Of a stretch of 64,000 nt of DNA, positions 17,270 to 26,844 are shown one piece after another (the first letter of the stretch is position 1; every line of letters begins with the position of its first letter). The notes under the pieces were generated by a model that saw only the letters and a program-made list of their open reading frames with translations, was not told the origin of the DNA and did no database searches. Both the position numbers and the translations under genes were made by a program. Origin of the DNA: Micromonospora noduli (GTDB lineage Bacteria > Actinomycetota > Actinomycetes > Mycobacteriales > Micromonosporaceae); the NCBI RefSeq assembly GCF_003264365.1, contig NZ_PYAK01000020.1, forward strand, positions 1 to 64,000, read 5' to 3'.

Positions 17270-18373
17270 TCAGCCCACCCCGAGGGTGCGCAGCTCGCCG
17301 GCCGACAGCACGTCGGCGCAGCCGGCCAGGGTGAGCGCGTCGGTCAGCTCGGCGACGAGCAGCCCCAACGCGTCCCGGGCGGCTGGTTCGCCACCGGCTG
17401 CGAGGGCCCAGAGCAGCGGCCGGCCGACCAGCACCCCGGCCGCACCCAACGCCAGCGCCCGCAGCACGTCGGTGCCGCACCGGATGCCGCTGTCCAGCAG
17501 CACCTGGCAGTCGCCCCCGACCGCGTCGACGACCTCCGGCAGCACGGTGACGCTCGCCGGTGAGCCGTCCAGTTGCCGCCCGCCGTGGTTGGAGACGACC
17601 ACCGCGTCCGCGCCGACCCGTACCGCCTCGGTCGCGTCGCGCGGATCCAGCAGCCCCTTGACCACCAGCGGCAGGTCGACCTGCTCGCGCAGCCACGCCA
17701 GGTCCGCCCAGCGCAGCGCCGGCGCGAACGACGCGGCGGTGTGCGCGGCGATCGCGGACACCCCGGGGGCACCGGAGTGCGCCAACGCGTCGCGACCGTG
17801 GGGGAGGTTCGCGGCGACCACCTCGGCCGGCAGCCGGAACGCGTTGCGCAGGTCCCGGGGACGTCGGCCGAGCACCGGGACGTCCACGGTGACCACCAGC
17901 GCCCGGCACCCGGCCGCGACGACCCGGTCCAGCAGGTCGCGGACGAGCGCCCGGTCACGCAGCCAGTAGAGCTGGAACCAGACGTCCGCACCCGCCCCGG
18001 TGACCTGTTCGATGGGGGTGCTGCCCAGCGTGCTGGCCAGGTACGGGATTCCGGCCGCGCCGGCTGCCGCCGCCAGACCCAGCTCTCCGTCCGGGTGCAC
18101 CAGCCGCTGGTACGCCATCGGCGCCACCCCGACCGGCATGGCGTACCGACGGCCGAGCAGGTGGGTGCCGAGGTCGACGGTGTCCACCCCGCGCAGCACC
18201 CGGGGCAGCACCGCGACCCGGTCCAGCGCGCGACGGTTCGCGGCGAGGGTCACCTCCGACGCGCTGCCGCCGGCCAGGTAGTCCCACACGTCCGGCGGCA
18301 GCACGGCCCGGGCCCGCTCGGCGTAGTCGGCGAGCGACACGGCCGGCAGGTCGGCCAACACCCGCTCACCCAT
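17270..18373 (-). CDS. hmo: FMN-dependent alpha-hydroxyacid oxidase (4-hydroxymandelate oxidase-like)
   Basis: A 367-residue FMN enzyme of the glycolate oxidase/mandelate dehydrogenase family. Seen: DYLAGGSASEVTL near residue 28, APMAYQRLVHPDGE, WFQLYWLRD, the FMN lysine in LVVKGLLDPRDA and the catalytic His-Arg in SNHGGRQLDG. With hmaS and the HpgT-like gene in the same region, oxidation of 4-hydroxymandelate to 4-hydroxybenzoylformate is the best guess. The start is the ATG at 18373, which overlaps the hydrolase gene by 8 bases. Confidence 0.82.
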   Translation of the reverse strand: MGERVLADLPAVSLADYAERARAVLPPDVWDYLAGGSASEVTLAANRRALDRVAVLPRVLRGVDTVDLGTHLLGRRYAMPVGVAPMAYQRLVHPDGELGLAAAAGAAGIPYLASTLGSTPIEQVTGAGADVWFQLYWLRDRALVRDLLDRVVAAGCRALVVTVDVPVLGRRPRDLRNAFRLPAEVVAANLPHGRDALAHSGAPGVSAIAAHTAASFAPALRWADLAWLREQVDLPLVVKGLLDPRDATEAVRVGADAVVVSNHGGRQLDGSPASVTVLPEVVDAVGGDCQVLLDSGIRCGTDVLRALALGAAGVLVGRPLLWALAAGGEPAARDALGLLVAELTDALTLAGCADVLSAGELRTLGVG

Positions 18374-19361
18374 CGCCCGACCCCGAGCCCGTCGCGGCAT
18401 CCGGCTCGGCCAGCTCGTCCGCTCCGCCCGGCCCGGCCGGCAGCCCGAAGCGCTCGCGGAGGAAGGCCGCCGCGCTCTCCTGCGCACGCCGACCGTCGGT
18501 GAAGGTGCCGGGCATGGCGAAGAACCCATGGATCATGCCCGGGTAGTGCTCGAACCGGGTGGAAACACCAGCGTCGCGCAGCCGCTCGGCGTACCGCTGC
18601 CCCTCGGCGCACAGCGGATCCAGTTCGGCGGTGATCACCAACGCCGGCGGCAACCCGGACAGGTCGTCGGCGAGCAGCGGCGAGGCCAGCGGATCCGTCG
18701 CCTGCGCCGGGTCGGCCAGGTAGTGCGTCCGGTACCAGGCGACCGAACGGCGGTTGAACAGCGCCGGGTCGTCGTCCCCGGCCGGTTCGCCGCTCTGGTC
18801 GGTGTTCGGGTAGACCAGCAGCTGCGCGGCGAGCGGCGGACCGTCCGTACGGCTGAGCACTGTGACCGCGGCGGCCAGGTTCCCGCCGGCGCTGTCCCCA
18901 CCCACCGCCAGCCGGGTCGGGTCGACACCCAGCTCGTCGGCGTGCCGGGCGATCCACGAGGTGGCGGCGTGGCAGTCGTGCACCGCCGCCGGGAAGGGGT
19001 GCTCCGGGGCGAGGCGGTAGCCGACGGTGATCACCTGACAGGGCACGGCGTTGGCCAGGCGCCGGCAGATGCCGTCGGCGGTGTCGATGCTGCCGAGCGT
19101 CCAGCCGCCGCCGAAGAAGTACAGCAGTGTGGGCAGCGGACCCGATCCGGTCGGCCGGTACACCCGCAGCGGCAGCTCCCCGGCGGGACCGGGGATCCGC
19201 TCGTCGCGTACCTCGGTCACCGGCTCGACCGCGCCGCTGCCGGCACGGATCGCGGCCAGGTCCGCGGCGCGCGCCTCGGACAGGGTCTGTGCGTACAGCG
19301 GCGGGGTGCCGGCCGCGGCACGGGCCGCCCGGTAGGCCGCCACCTCCGGGTGCACTGCCAT
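18366..19361 (-). CDS. Alpha/beta hydrolase, hormone-sensitive lipase family
   Basis: A 331-residue esterase-like hydrolase. The oxyanion-hole motif is FFGGGWTLG (the usual HGGG has its His replaced by Phe), the nucleophile elbow is GGDSAGGN, and Asp and His of the triad lie near ELDPLCAEG and MIHGFFAM. The ATG at 19361 is preceded by AGGAGC; a GTG five codons upstream is less likely. It sits second in the P450-hydrolase-oxidase-aminotransferase operon, so it may release or trim a pathway intermediate. The substrate is unknown. Confidence 0.83.
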   Translation of the reverse strand: MAVHPEVAAYRAARAAAGTPPLYAQTLSEARAADLAAIRAGSGAVEPVTEVRDERIPGPAGELPLRVYRPTGSGPLPTLLYFFGGGWTLGSIDTADGICRRLANAVPCQVITVGYRLAPEHPFPAAVHDCHAATSWIARHADELGVDPTRLAVGGDSAGGNLAAAVTVLSRTDGPPLAAQLLVYPNTDQSGEPAGDDDPALFNRRSVAWYRTHYLADPAQATDPLASPLLADDLSGLPPALVITAELDPLCAEGQRYAERLRDAGVSTRFEHYPGMIHGFFAMPGTFTDGRRAQESAAAFLRERFGLPAGPGGADELAEPDAATGSGSGDG

Positions 19362-19368
19362 GTCGCTC

Positions 19369-20580
19369 CTATCCACCGGTGCTGACCAGCAACGTGTCGA
19401 TGCCGCGCAGGAACAGGCTGCCGCTGTACGTCGGCGTCTCGGTGACCGTCAGCGCGGGGAACCGGGCGAACAGCCGGGGCAGTGCGAGGCGACCCTCCAA
19501 CCGCGACACCGCCGCGCCGAGACAGAAGTGCGGGCCCACCCCGAAGGCCAGCGACGGGGGGCCGGAACGGGTCGGGTCGAAGGTGTCCGGGGCCGGGAAG
19601 CGGGCCGCGTCCCGGTTGGCCGCCCCGATCATGATCAGTACGTTGTCGTCGGTGGCGACCGGCACGCCGTGCAGCACGGTGTCGGCCGGCGCGGCGCGGG
19701 CCAGGAAGTGCACGGGGCTCGCCAACCGCAGCACCTCGTCGACGCAGCCCTGCGCCAGCGTGGCGTCGGTGGGCAGCGCCGCGACGGTCTGCGGGTGGGC
19801 CAGCAGCAACGGCAGCCCGTTGCTGAACATGTAGACCGTGGTGACGAAGCTGGCGTTGAACAGCACGATCAGGTTGCTGACCAACTCCTCCTCGGTCAGC
19901 TCCACCTCCCCGGAGTCGAGCGCCTCGACCAGCCCGCTGAGCAGGTCGTCCCCGGGCACACGGCGGCGGTGCCCGAGCAGCTCCCGGTAGAAGGCCCGCA
20001 ACTCCAGTGCCGCGGTGTTGGCCGCCGCCAACCGTTGCGGGGTCTTCCCCGCCACGTCCAGGAACTCGTCGATCCACTCCACCCGCTCGCGGTACCACGG
20101 CAACTCGGCGGCCGGGATGCCGATGAACTCGGCCATCACCAGGGCCGGGATCGGGTACGCGAAGTCGGCCACGAAGTCGACAATGCCCTCCCCGGCGTCC
20201 GCCATCCGGTCCAGCAGCTCGTCGACCACCCGCAGGATCACCGGTTCCAGCGCGCCGAGCCGGCGTGGCGTGAAGGTACGGGAGAAGACGTGCCGCATCC
20301 GGGTGTGATCGGGCGGGTTCACGAACATCATCGAGGTCTGGAAGGTTCGCAGGATCTCCTGCTCCTCCCAGCCCGGCGGCGGCTGTTTCGTCCACTCCGG
20401 ATCGCGCAGCAACCCGTCGACGAGGTCGTAGCCGACCGCGACGGCGGCCACCGTCCGGTGCTCGGCGCGCGCCGGCACCGCGCTGATCGGGCCGAGCCGG
20501 TGCAGGTCCGCGTACCACGGGTACGGGTCCTGTCTGCCCTCCTCGCTGTACAGGCCGGTGAGTATCTCGTCCACGTCCAC
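19369..20580 (-). CDS. Cytochrome P450
   Basis: A 403-residue soluble actinobacterial P450. The heme-binding loop is FGVGPHFCLGA and the K-helix ExxR is EVLRL. The I-helix reads FNASFVTTV where most P450s have an acidic residue before the Thr, so the usual acid-alcohol pair is incomplete. It is the first gene of the operon with the hydrolase, oxidase and aminotransferase, so hydroxylation or coupling of an aryl amino acid or polyketide is likely. GTG at 20580 follows GGAGGA with 7-base spacing; a TTG two codons upstream overlaps that site. Confidence 0.88.
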   Translation of the reverse strand: MDVDEILTGLYSEEGRQDPYPWYADLHRLGPISAVPARAEHRTVAAVAVGYDLVDGLLRDPEWTKQPPPGWEEQEILRTFQTSMMFVNPPDHTRMRHVFSRTFTPRRLGALEPVILRVVDELLDRMADAGEGIVDFVADFAYPIPALVMAEFIGIPAAELPWYRERVEWIDEFLDVAGKTPQRLAAANTAALELRAFYRELLGHRRRVPGDDLLSGLVEALDSGEVELTEEELVSNLIVLFNASFVTTVYMFSNGLPLLLAHPQTVAALPTDATLAQGCVDEVLRLASPVHFLARAAPADTVLHGVPVATDDNVLIMIGAANRDAARFPAPDTFDPTRSGPPSLAFGVGPHFCLGAAVSRLEGRLALPRLFARFPALTVTETPTYSGSLFLRGIDTLLVSTGG

Positions 20581-20648
20581 GGCCAACTCCTCCCCAGGAT
20601 GTCGGTGACCCGGGGGCAGCGGGGATCACCCGCCGCCCCCGGCCCATG

Positions 20649-21959
20649 TCACAGGTCGAGCAGCCGCAGCGGCACGGCGTTTGCCAGTGCCTGGTTGCCG
20701 GCGTCGTTCGGGTGGATGTGGTCCCCCGAGTCGTACGCGGGCAGCAGCTGGCTGGGCCGTGCCGGGTCGCGCAGCACCCGGTCGAAGTCGAGCAGCCCGT
20801 CGAACTCCCGACTGCCGCGCAGGTACGCGTTCACCGCCTGGCGGGTGGCCTCCTTCTGCGGCGTCCACACGCCCGGCGCGCCGTGCCCCTCGTACGGCGT
20901 CAGCGTGGCCACCAGGCTGGTCAGCCCGCGCTGCTGGAGCTGCTGGTTGATCTGCCGCAGCGTGCCGATGATCGCCTCGGGTGTGTCGTTCGACATCCAG
21001 ATGTCGTTGATGCCCAGGTGGGTGACGACCGTACGCACCCCGGTCTGGCCGAACACGTCCTCGTTGAGCCGGGCCGCCGCGTTCGGGCCGAGCTGGTGGT
21101 AGCCCGGGTAGTTGCCGTCGCCCGGCTCGGTGCCCTCGTGGTTGAGCCGGTTTCCGGCCAGGCTCAGGTTGAGCACGCCCGGGGTGCGCTTGTCCGGCCG
21201 GTCGGCGAGCAGCCGGTCGGAGAGCAGGTCGGGCCAGCGCCGGTTGGCGTTGACGGTGCTGCCGTTGCCGTCACCGATGGAGTCGCTGAGCACGACCAGC
21301 GCGCCGGGGCTGCCCTTGCGCTGCACGTCGACTCCGGAGAGGAAGAACCAGCAGCAGGTCGGACGGATGGTGAACCCGGTGCCCTCGGCCGTCCCGGTCA
21401 GATCCCCGGCGCCGATGAAGTTGGCCTGCTGGGACTGCCCGTGGAACGTGGTCGGGCCGGTGGGCGTCGGGAAGTGCACTGTGACCACCAGGTCGCTGTC
21501 GTCCGCGACAGGGAAGGCCAACGGGTCGCTGAGCAGTTCGGCGCCCCGGTTCATGGTCACCGTGGTGGCACCGGTGAAGGTCAGCGGGCGTACCGACGCG
21601 GCGTCGATGTCGGAGAGGTCGTCGGGGGTCGCGGTGTTCGGCCGGGCGACGGTGGCGCGGCCGACACTGACCGCCTGCTCGCCGTAGAGGTTGCTCAGGC
21701 GGACCCGCAGCGCCGGGCCACCCACGGACACGTGCACGATCATCCGGACGCTCTGGTCGTTGAGGCCGGTGTTGGTCAACCCGACCGAGTTGCCCCGGGT
21801 GACAGCGGCGGCCCAGCTGCCCGCCCACTCGGCGCGGTCGGGTCGGCTGGCGGCGGTGCCGGACGGACCGGCGCTGGCGACGACGGCGGGTGCGCCGGCG
21901 ATCAACAGCGCGGCCGCAGCGGCGATGACAGGCCATCTCTTCGGGGTTGCCGTTGCCAT
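20649..21959 (-). CDS. Secreted SGNH/GDSL-family hydrolase
   Basis: A 436-residue exported esterase-type protein. Residues 1-30 form a signal peptide (KRWPVIAAAAALLIAGAPAVV). The nucleophile block is VVLSDSIGDG, the Asn block THLGINDIWMSNDT, and the Asp-His block SGDHIHPND, all in the usual SGNH order. An N-terminal beta-domain of about 200 residues precedes it. ATG at 21959 follows GGAGGTTCC. It has its own promoter and looks unrelated to the neighbouring biosynthetic genes. Confidence 0.88.
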   Translation of the reverse strand: MATATPKRWPVIAAAAALLIAGAPAVVASAGPSGTAASRPDRAEWAGSWAAAVTRGNSVGLTNTGLNDQSVRMIVHVSVGGPALRVRLSNLYGEQAVSVGRATVARPNTATPDDLSDIDAASVRPLTFTGATTVTMNRGAELLSDPLAFPVADDSDLVVTVHFPTPTGPTTFHGQSQQANFIGAGDLTGTAEGTGFTIRPTCCWFFLSGVDVQRKGSPGALVVLSDSIGDGNGSTVNANRRWPDLLSDRLLADRPDKRTPGVLNLSLAGNRLNHEGTEPGDGNYPGYHQLGPNAAARLNEDVFGQTGVRTVVTHLGINDIWMSNDTPEAIIGTLRQINQQLQQRGLTSLVATLTPYEGHGAPGVWTPQKEATRQAVNAYLRGSREFDGLLDFDRVLRDPARPSQLLPAYDSGDHIHPNDAGNQALANAVPLRLLDL

Positions 21960-22025
21960 GGAACCTCCATCGTGTGGCAGCCCAGGGCCGTCCGCTGACG
22001 GCGCCCGCCTGGACGATGGTCCAGA

Positions 22026-22055
22026 AACCTAGCCGCCGCCGCTGACGGGCGTCAA
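22026..22055 (-). promoter_or_regulatory. Promoter of the secreted SGNH hydrolase gene
   Basis: Read on the minus strand, TTGACG (complement of 22050-22055) and TAGGTT (complement of 22026-22031) are separated by 18 bases, a good match to the housekeeping-sigma consensus. The start would fall near 22019, about 60 bases before the ATG. Confidence 0.65.
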
Positions 22056-22239
22056 TCAACCTGATCGACGCGATCAAATGTCCGGCGGGCCGCTCGGACC
22101 GCCCGTCGGCACGGTTCCGACCAGCCGTTTCCCGCCTAGGCTTCCAGGCGGCGGCGGTGCGGTCGCCCAAGCGCGCCACCGTCGCGTCGTCACCGGGAGC
22201 TGCCCGGGGACCGCCGCTTTCTCGGATGGGGGCTGCCGG

Positions 22240-23799
22240 ATGACTGACGGACCCGGGCACACCACTACCTACGTGCACAGGGTGTTGGACCTGTTCGCCG
22301 AATTCGGCGACCGGGAGGCGTTGGTCGGCGCCGATCGGCGACTCACCTACACCGAGGCCGCCACGCGGGTCCGGGCGATGGCCGCGACGTTGACCCGGCA
22401 CGGCGTACGGCCCGGGTCGGCGGTGCTGGTGACCGTCGCGAACGCGGTGGAGGGTCCACTGCTGCAACTCGCCCTGCATCTGCTCGGCTGCCGGACGATG
22501 TGGGTCGCCCCGGTGACCGCGCGCCGGGAGGTCGACGAGTTCATCCGGTTGGCCCGTCCGGACGCCCTGGTCTACGACGCCCGGGACCGGGCCAGTCTGG
22601 GCCCGGAGCTGGTCGCCTCGCTGCCCGGCACACCGGTCTGCTGTCTGGGCGCGGGTGGCGCCGGCCCCGACCTCACCGCCGACACCGACGTGGCGGAGCT
22701 GCCGGCGTCCGTGCCGGCGCCCGAGTCGTTCCTGCAGACCAGCGGCACCACCGGCAGCCCCAAGCTGGTGCACCACCGGGAGAGTTTCTACGCCCAGATC
22801 CTCGCCCTGGCCGCCGACTTCCGCGCCGCCGGGTTCCCGTTGCTGCGGCACCTGTCGCACTCTCCGATGTGGCTGGCCAGCGGGCAGATCACCACACTGT
22901 TCAACCTGTTCACCGGCGGGGTGCTGTTCCTGCGCGACGACTGGGACCCGGTGGCCTTCGTGGACACCGTGCAACGGGAGCGGATCAACTCGACCTTCGT
23001 CACCCCGCCGATGCTCTACGAGGTGTTGGACCACCCGGCGCTGGTCGGCGCGGACTTCTCCGCCATGTTCATGTTCAACGTGGGCGCCGGGCCCGCCGCG
23101 CCCGCCCGGCTGCGCCAGGCCATCGCGCGGTTCGGTCCGGTGCTGCGCATCGTGTACGGCCTCAGCGAGGCGGTCGTGATCACCGCGCTGCCCGGGCTGA
23201 CCGATGATCCGGAGCACCCGGAGCGGTTGCGCTCCTGCGGGCGGCCCTACGGCGACGTCCGCGTCGAGATCCGCGACGACGACGGCGCGGTCCTGCCGAC
23301 GGGCCGCGACGGCGAGGTGTGGGTGCGGACCAGGCTGAGCTTCGCCGGCTACCACGGTCAGCCCGAGCTGACCGCGCAGACGCTCGTCGACGGGTGGGTG
23401 CGGACCCGCGACATCGGCCACCTCGACGACGACGGCTACCTCTACCTCGTCGACCGGGCACACGACATGATCGTCACGCATCGCCGGAACTGGGCGATCT
23501 TCTGCCGTCCCATCGAGGACGTGCTGGTCGGGTACCCCCAGGTACGGGCCGCCGCCGTGATCGGCGTGCCCGACGAGACGGTCGGCGAGGTGCCGTACGC
23601 GTACGTGGTGCTCGGGCCGGGCGCGACGGTCACCGGGGCGGAACTGATCGACCTGGTGACCGCCGAACTCAACGAGATGTGGGCACCGGCCGCCGTGGAG
23701 TTCCTCGACCGGCTGCCGGTGAACCGGTCGATGAAGGTGGACAAGCGGGCGCTGCGGGCACGGCACGCGGCCCGTCGGGCGGCGGCGGTCGGGGCGTGA
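22240..23799 (+). CDS. AMP-dependent acyl/aryl-CoA ligase
   Basis: A 519-residue ANL-superfamily adenylating enzyme that activates a carboxylic acid with ATP. The P-loop is LQTSGTTGSPKLVHH (residues about 163-177), and the A5/A7 stretches are VYGLSEA and VRTRDIGHLDDDGYLYLVDRAHDMI. A catalytic lysine lies near the C-terminus (NRSMKVDKRAL). The frame is open upstream, but the ATG at 22240 begins the homology. Its stop overlaps the start of an MFS transporter (GTGA), a pairing that suggests synthesis plus export. It may activate an aryl acid for the nearby pathway; the substrate is unknown. Confidence 0.85.
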   Translation: MTDGPGHTTTYVHRVLDLFAEFGDREALVGADRRLTYTEAATRVRAMAATLTRHGVRPGSAVLVTVANAVEGPLLQLALHLLGCRTMWVAPVTARREVDEFIRLARPDALVYDARDRASLGPELVASLPGTPVCCLGAGGAGPDLTADTDVAELPASVPAPESFLQTSGTTGSPKLVHHRESFYAQILALAADFRAAGFPLLRHLSHSPMWLASGQITTLFNLFTGGVLFLRDDWDPVAFVDTVQRERINSTFVTPPMLYEVLDHPALVGADFSAMFMFNVGAGPAAPARLRQAIARFGPVLRIVYGLSEAVVITALPGLTDDPEHPERLRSCGRPYGDVRVEIRDDDGAVLPTGRDGEVWVRTRLSFAGYHGQPELTAQTLVDGWVRTRDIGHLDDDGYLYLVDRAHDMIVTHRRNWAIFCRPIEDVLVGYPQVRAAAVIGVPDETVGEVPYAYVVLGPGATVTGAELIDLVTAELNEMWAPAAVEFLDRLPVNRSMKVDKRALRARHAARRAAAVGA

Positions 23800-25019
23800 C
23801 CCCCCGCCGGCAACTGGTCGTCCTGGTCAGCGCGGACCTGATCTCCAACCTCGGCACCCGCATCTCGGTGGTGACCATCCCGTGGCTGGTGCTGGTCACC
23901 ACCGGCAGCCCCACCAAGATGGGTCTTGTCGCGTTCGCCGAGACCCTGCCGTACCTGCTGTCCAGCGCGTTGGGCACGCCCTGGGCGGACCGGATCGGCC
24001 TGCGCCGTACCTCGATCCTCTGCGACGCGGGCAGCGCGGTGGTGATGGTCGTCGTGGCGCTGACTCCGTGGTTGGGCTTCGTCCCGCTGGTGGCGCTCGT
24101 CGCCGTGGCCGGCGCGCTGCGGGGCATCGGTGACCGGGTGAAGCACGTGATGTTCCGGCCGGCCGCGGAGGCCGCCGGAGTGCCGCTGATCCGGCTGACC
24201 TCCGCGTACGACGGGCTCAGCCGGGTGGTGACCTTGTTCGGCGCCGCAGTGGGCGGCCTGCTGATCGCCGTCTTCGGGGTGACCGAGGCGATCCTCATCG
24301 ACGCGGCCAGCTTCGGGGTCTGCGCGCTGCTCATCGGCGTCCTGGTCCGTCCGCCGGCCGTCCCGACGCAAACCACCCAGCCGGAAAGTTACCTGCGCGC
24401 CCTGCGGGGTGGCTTCAGTTACCTGGGCCGGGACCGTCCGCTGCTCGGCATGCTCGCCGTGATCTCGGCGCTGAACATGGTGGCCAACGCCAGCGTGGCC
24501 GTCTACATCCCGGTCTGGGTCGCCCGGGAGCTGCCCGGCCCGAGCGGTCTCGGCCTGGTGCTGGCGGCGTTCTCGGCGGGCGCGCTGCTGGGCAACCTGG
24601 TGTTCACCGCGCTCGGGCCCCGGCTGCCCCGGGGGCTGACGTTCCTGGTCGGCGCGCTGGTCGCCGGCACGCCCCGGCTGGTGGCGCTGGCGATCAGCGA
24701 CGAGCTGCCGGTGGTGCTCGTGGTGACGTTCCTGTCCGGAATCGGCATCGCGGCGGTCAACCCGCTGCTCGGGGTGGCTCTCTACGAGCGGGTGCCGCCG
24801 GAGTTGCAGACCCGGGTGATCGGCATCGCCGGTTCGTTGGCGTTCGTCGGGTTGCCGGTCGGCGCGCTGCTCGGCGGCTGGTCGGTGGACGCGCTGGGAT
24901 TCACCCCGGCCCTGCTGACCATGGCCGCGGCGTGCCTGGTGATCACCGCGTACCCGCTGGTGGCCCGCTCGTCCGAGTCGAAGACGCAGACGCAGTCCGC
25001 CCCCGCCGTCACGCCCTGA
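23796..25019 (+). CDS. MFS transporter (drug/metabolite efflux type)
   Basis: A 407-residue membrane protein with about twelve predicted membrane segments, beginning LVVLVSADLISNLGTRISVVTIPWLVLV and ending before a short charged tail. It resembles MFS efflux proteins of the enterobactin-exporter/tetracycline type. The GTG at 23796 overlaps the ligase stop codon, so the two are translationally coupled. In this setting it may export a pathway product. Confidence 0.87.
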   Translation: MTPRRQLVVLVSADLISNLGTRISVVTIPWLVLVTTGSPTKMGLVAFAETLPYLLSSALGTPWADRIGLRRTSILCDAGSAVVMVVVALTPWLGFVPLVALVAVAGALRGIGDRVKHVMFRPAAEAAGVPLIRLTSAYDGLSRVVTLFGAAVGGLLIAVFGVTEAILIDAASFGVCALLIGVLVRPPAVPTQTTQPESYLRALRGGFSYLGRDRPLLGMLAVISALNMVANASVAVYIPVWVARELPGPSGLGLVLAAFSAGALLGNLVFTALGPRLPRGLTFLVGALVAGTPRLVALAISDELPVVLVVTFLSGIGIAAVNPLLGVALYERVPPELQTRVIGIAGSLAFVGLPVGALLGGWSVDALGFTPALLTMAAACLVITAYPLVARSSESKTQTQSAPAVTP

Positions 25020-25069
25020 TGCGGCTCGCCGCCACCCTCAGCACCGAACGGGGACCGACCGACGGCTGG

Positions 25070-25645
25070 TCAGCGCCCGGCGGCAGCCGGGGTGGCGTGT
25101 TCGGTACGGCAGCGTGGGCAGCGCAGTCGCGCCCCTGCGGCCGTCCGGGGCACCCGGAGCCGCTGACCGCAACCGCAGGTCACCACCGGGGCCGACGCCC
25201 GTAGGTATTCGTCCCGCTCCCGGCGTGGCCACCGGCCGTGGCAGCGGGCGCACCACTTCGGCGGGTAGCTGTGGTAGTGCGCCAGGCCGAACGCGCCCGC
25301 GACCATCAGCGCAGCGGGGACCAACAGGCCGAGCGGCGCGAGCAGCGCGGCCGGCACTCCGCCGACGCCGTCGGAGACCAACACGGCGACCACAGTGAGC
25401 ACGACCACCGGCACACCGAGCACTGTGAACCCGAAACCCCAGGCGAAGGCCAGCAGGGACGGCAGGAACATCCACATGCCGCCCGGCGCCCAGCGGCGGA
25501 CCCCGTACCCGCCGCAGCGCGGGCAGTTCGGCGAGGCGCGGTGTGGCACCGACCGCAGCGCCTTCGGCGCCAGCCACTGAACAAGAAGCTTGAGGATCTC
25601 CTCGACCAGTTTCGTCGCGAGGGCCTGAAGGAACGAACCGAGCAT
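25070..25645 (-). CDS. Membrane protein with zinc ribbons, function unknown
   Basis: A 191-residue protein with one or two hydrophobic segments (FLPSLLAFAWGFGFTVLGV and the following 60 residues) flanked by cysteine pairs: CPRCGGYG before them, and CARCHGRW, CGCGQRL and CPRCRTEH after. The pairs suggest zinc ribbons on one face of the membrane. I do not recognise a named family. The ATG at 25645 follows GGGGAG; the frame extends further upstream without homology. It is convergent to the MFS gene. Confidence 0.7.
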   Translation of the reverse strand: MLGSFLQALATKLVEEILKLLVQWLAPKALRSVPHRASPNCPRCGGYGVRRWAPGGMWMFLPSLLAFAWGFGFTVLGVPVVVLTVVAVLVSDGVGGVPAALLAPLGLLVPAALMVAGAFGLAHYHSYPPKWCARCHGRWPRRERDEYLRASAPVVTCGCGQRLRVPRTAAGARLRCPRCRTEHATPAAAGR

Positions 25646-25866
25646 GCAGTCACTCCCCTCGCCGACGGATTCTGCCGTCGGCCCACCACCCATCGTGGGC
25701 GCTGGGTGCCAACAGCCCATCCCAGCGCGCCGACGCCGCGTCGTCCACGACGCCAATCCGACAGCGCCTGTGCGTTGTTCGTCGGACGTTCGGTTGATGG
25801 TCGCCCGGGCGTCGGCAAGGGCTGGCTAGCGTCGACCGTCGTCAGCACACCTGGAGGCCGCCGCGT

Positions 25867-26805
25867 ATGACGTCGTCACCCACCCGCCGCCGCACCGCCG
25901 AGGTCACCGCCGTGCGCCGGATCGGCGACAGCGCGCCGCACAGCGCGTTCACCGACCTCATCCGGTACGCCGGAAGCTGGTTCTGCGCCTTCCGGGAGGC
26001 CCGCACCCACCTCAGCGACGACGGCGTGCTCCGGGTGCTGACCTCGACCGACGGTCGGTCCTGGACCTCCGCGACCGTCATTGCCCAGGCCGGCACCGAC
26101 CTGCGCGACCCGCGCTTCGTGGCGCGCCCCGACGGGCGGCTGCAACTGCTGGCGGCAGCCGCCACCGGCGCGGCCACCAAGACGTTCCAGACGGTGACCT
26201 GGCTCTCCACCGACGGGCACGCCTGGGGCGATCCGACCCCGGTGGGCGAGCCGGGCGTCTGGGTGTGGCGGGCGGCCTGGCACGACGACGCGATGTACGG
26301 CGTCGGCTACGCCACCCGGGAGCCGAGGTTCGCCCGGCTCTACCGCAGCACTGACGGTGTGGACCTGCGGCAGTGGGTGCCGACGCTGTTCGAGGACGGG
26401 TACCCCAACGAGTCCGGTCTGGTCTTCGCCCCGGACGGTACCGCCCTCTGCCTGCTGCGGCGGGACGCGGCCACCGCGAGCGCCCAGCTCGGCACTGCCG
26501 TGCCGCCGTACCGGGACTGGACCTGGACGGATCTGGGTGTCCAGGTGGGCGGGCCGACGCTGCTCCGACTGCCGGACGGGCTGCTGCTGGCCGGGGTGCG
26601 GCTGCACGACGGCGAGGTGCGCACCGCGATCTGCGTCGTCGACCCGGACCGGGGCGAGCTGACCGAGCTGGTCGCGCTGCCGTCCGGCGGCGACACCAGC
26701 TACCCCGGCCTGGTCTGGCACGACGACCTGCTGCGGGTGAGCTACTACTCGTCGCACGAGGGGCGGACCTGTGTCTACCTGGCCGAGGTCAGCCTGACCG
26801 GCTGA
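25867..26805 (+). CDS. Sialidase-like beta-propeller protein
   Basis: A 312-residue protein with repeats of the BNR/Asp-box kind (for example LTSTDGRSWTSAT and LSTDGHAWGDPTP), which mark sialidase-type six-bladed propellers. Acidic and arginine residues are spread in the way seen in exo-glycosidases of that fold, but catalytic residues cannot be assigned with certainty. No signal peptide. The ATG at 25867 is preceded by TGGAGG. It is followed 39 bases later by an SGNH hydrolase gene and may form a small carbohydrate/ester operon with it. Confidence 0.7.
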   Translation: MTSSPTRRRTAEVTAVRRIGDSAPHSAFTDLIRYAGSWFCAFREARTHLSDDGVLRVLTSTDGRSWTSATVIAQAGTDLRDPRFVARPDGRLQLLAAAATGAATKTFQTVTWLSTDGHAWGDPTPVGEPGVWVWRAAWHDDAMYGVGYATREPRFARLYRSTDGVDLRQWVPTLFEDGYPNESGLVFAPDGTALCLLRRDAATASAQLGTAVPPYRDWTWTDLGVQVGGPTLLRLPDGLLLAGVRLHDGEVRTAICVVDPDRGELTELVALPSGGDTSYPGLVWHDDLLRVSYYSSHEGRTCVYLAEVSLTG

Positions 26806-26844
26806 GTCTGGCCCGGCAGCCCGACGGTCGGCTAGCGTGCCGGC

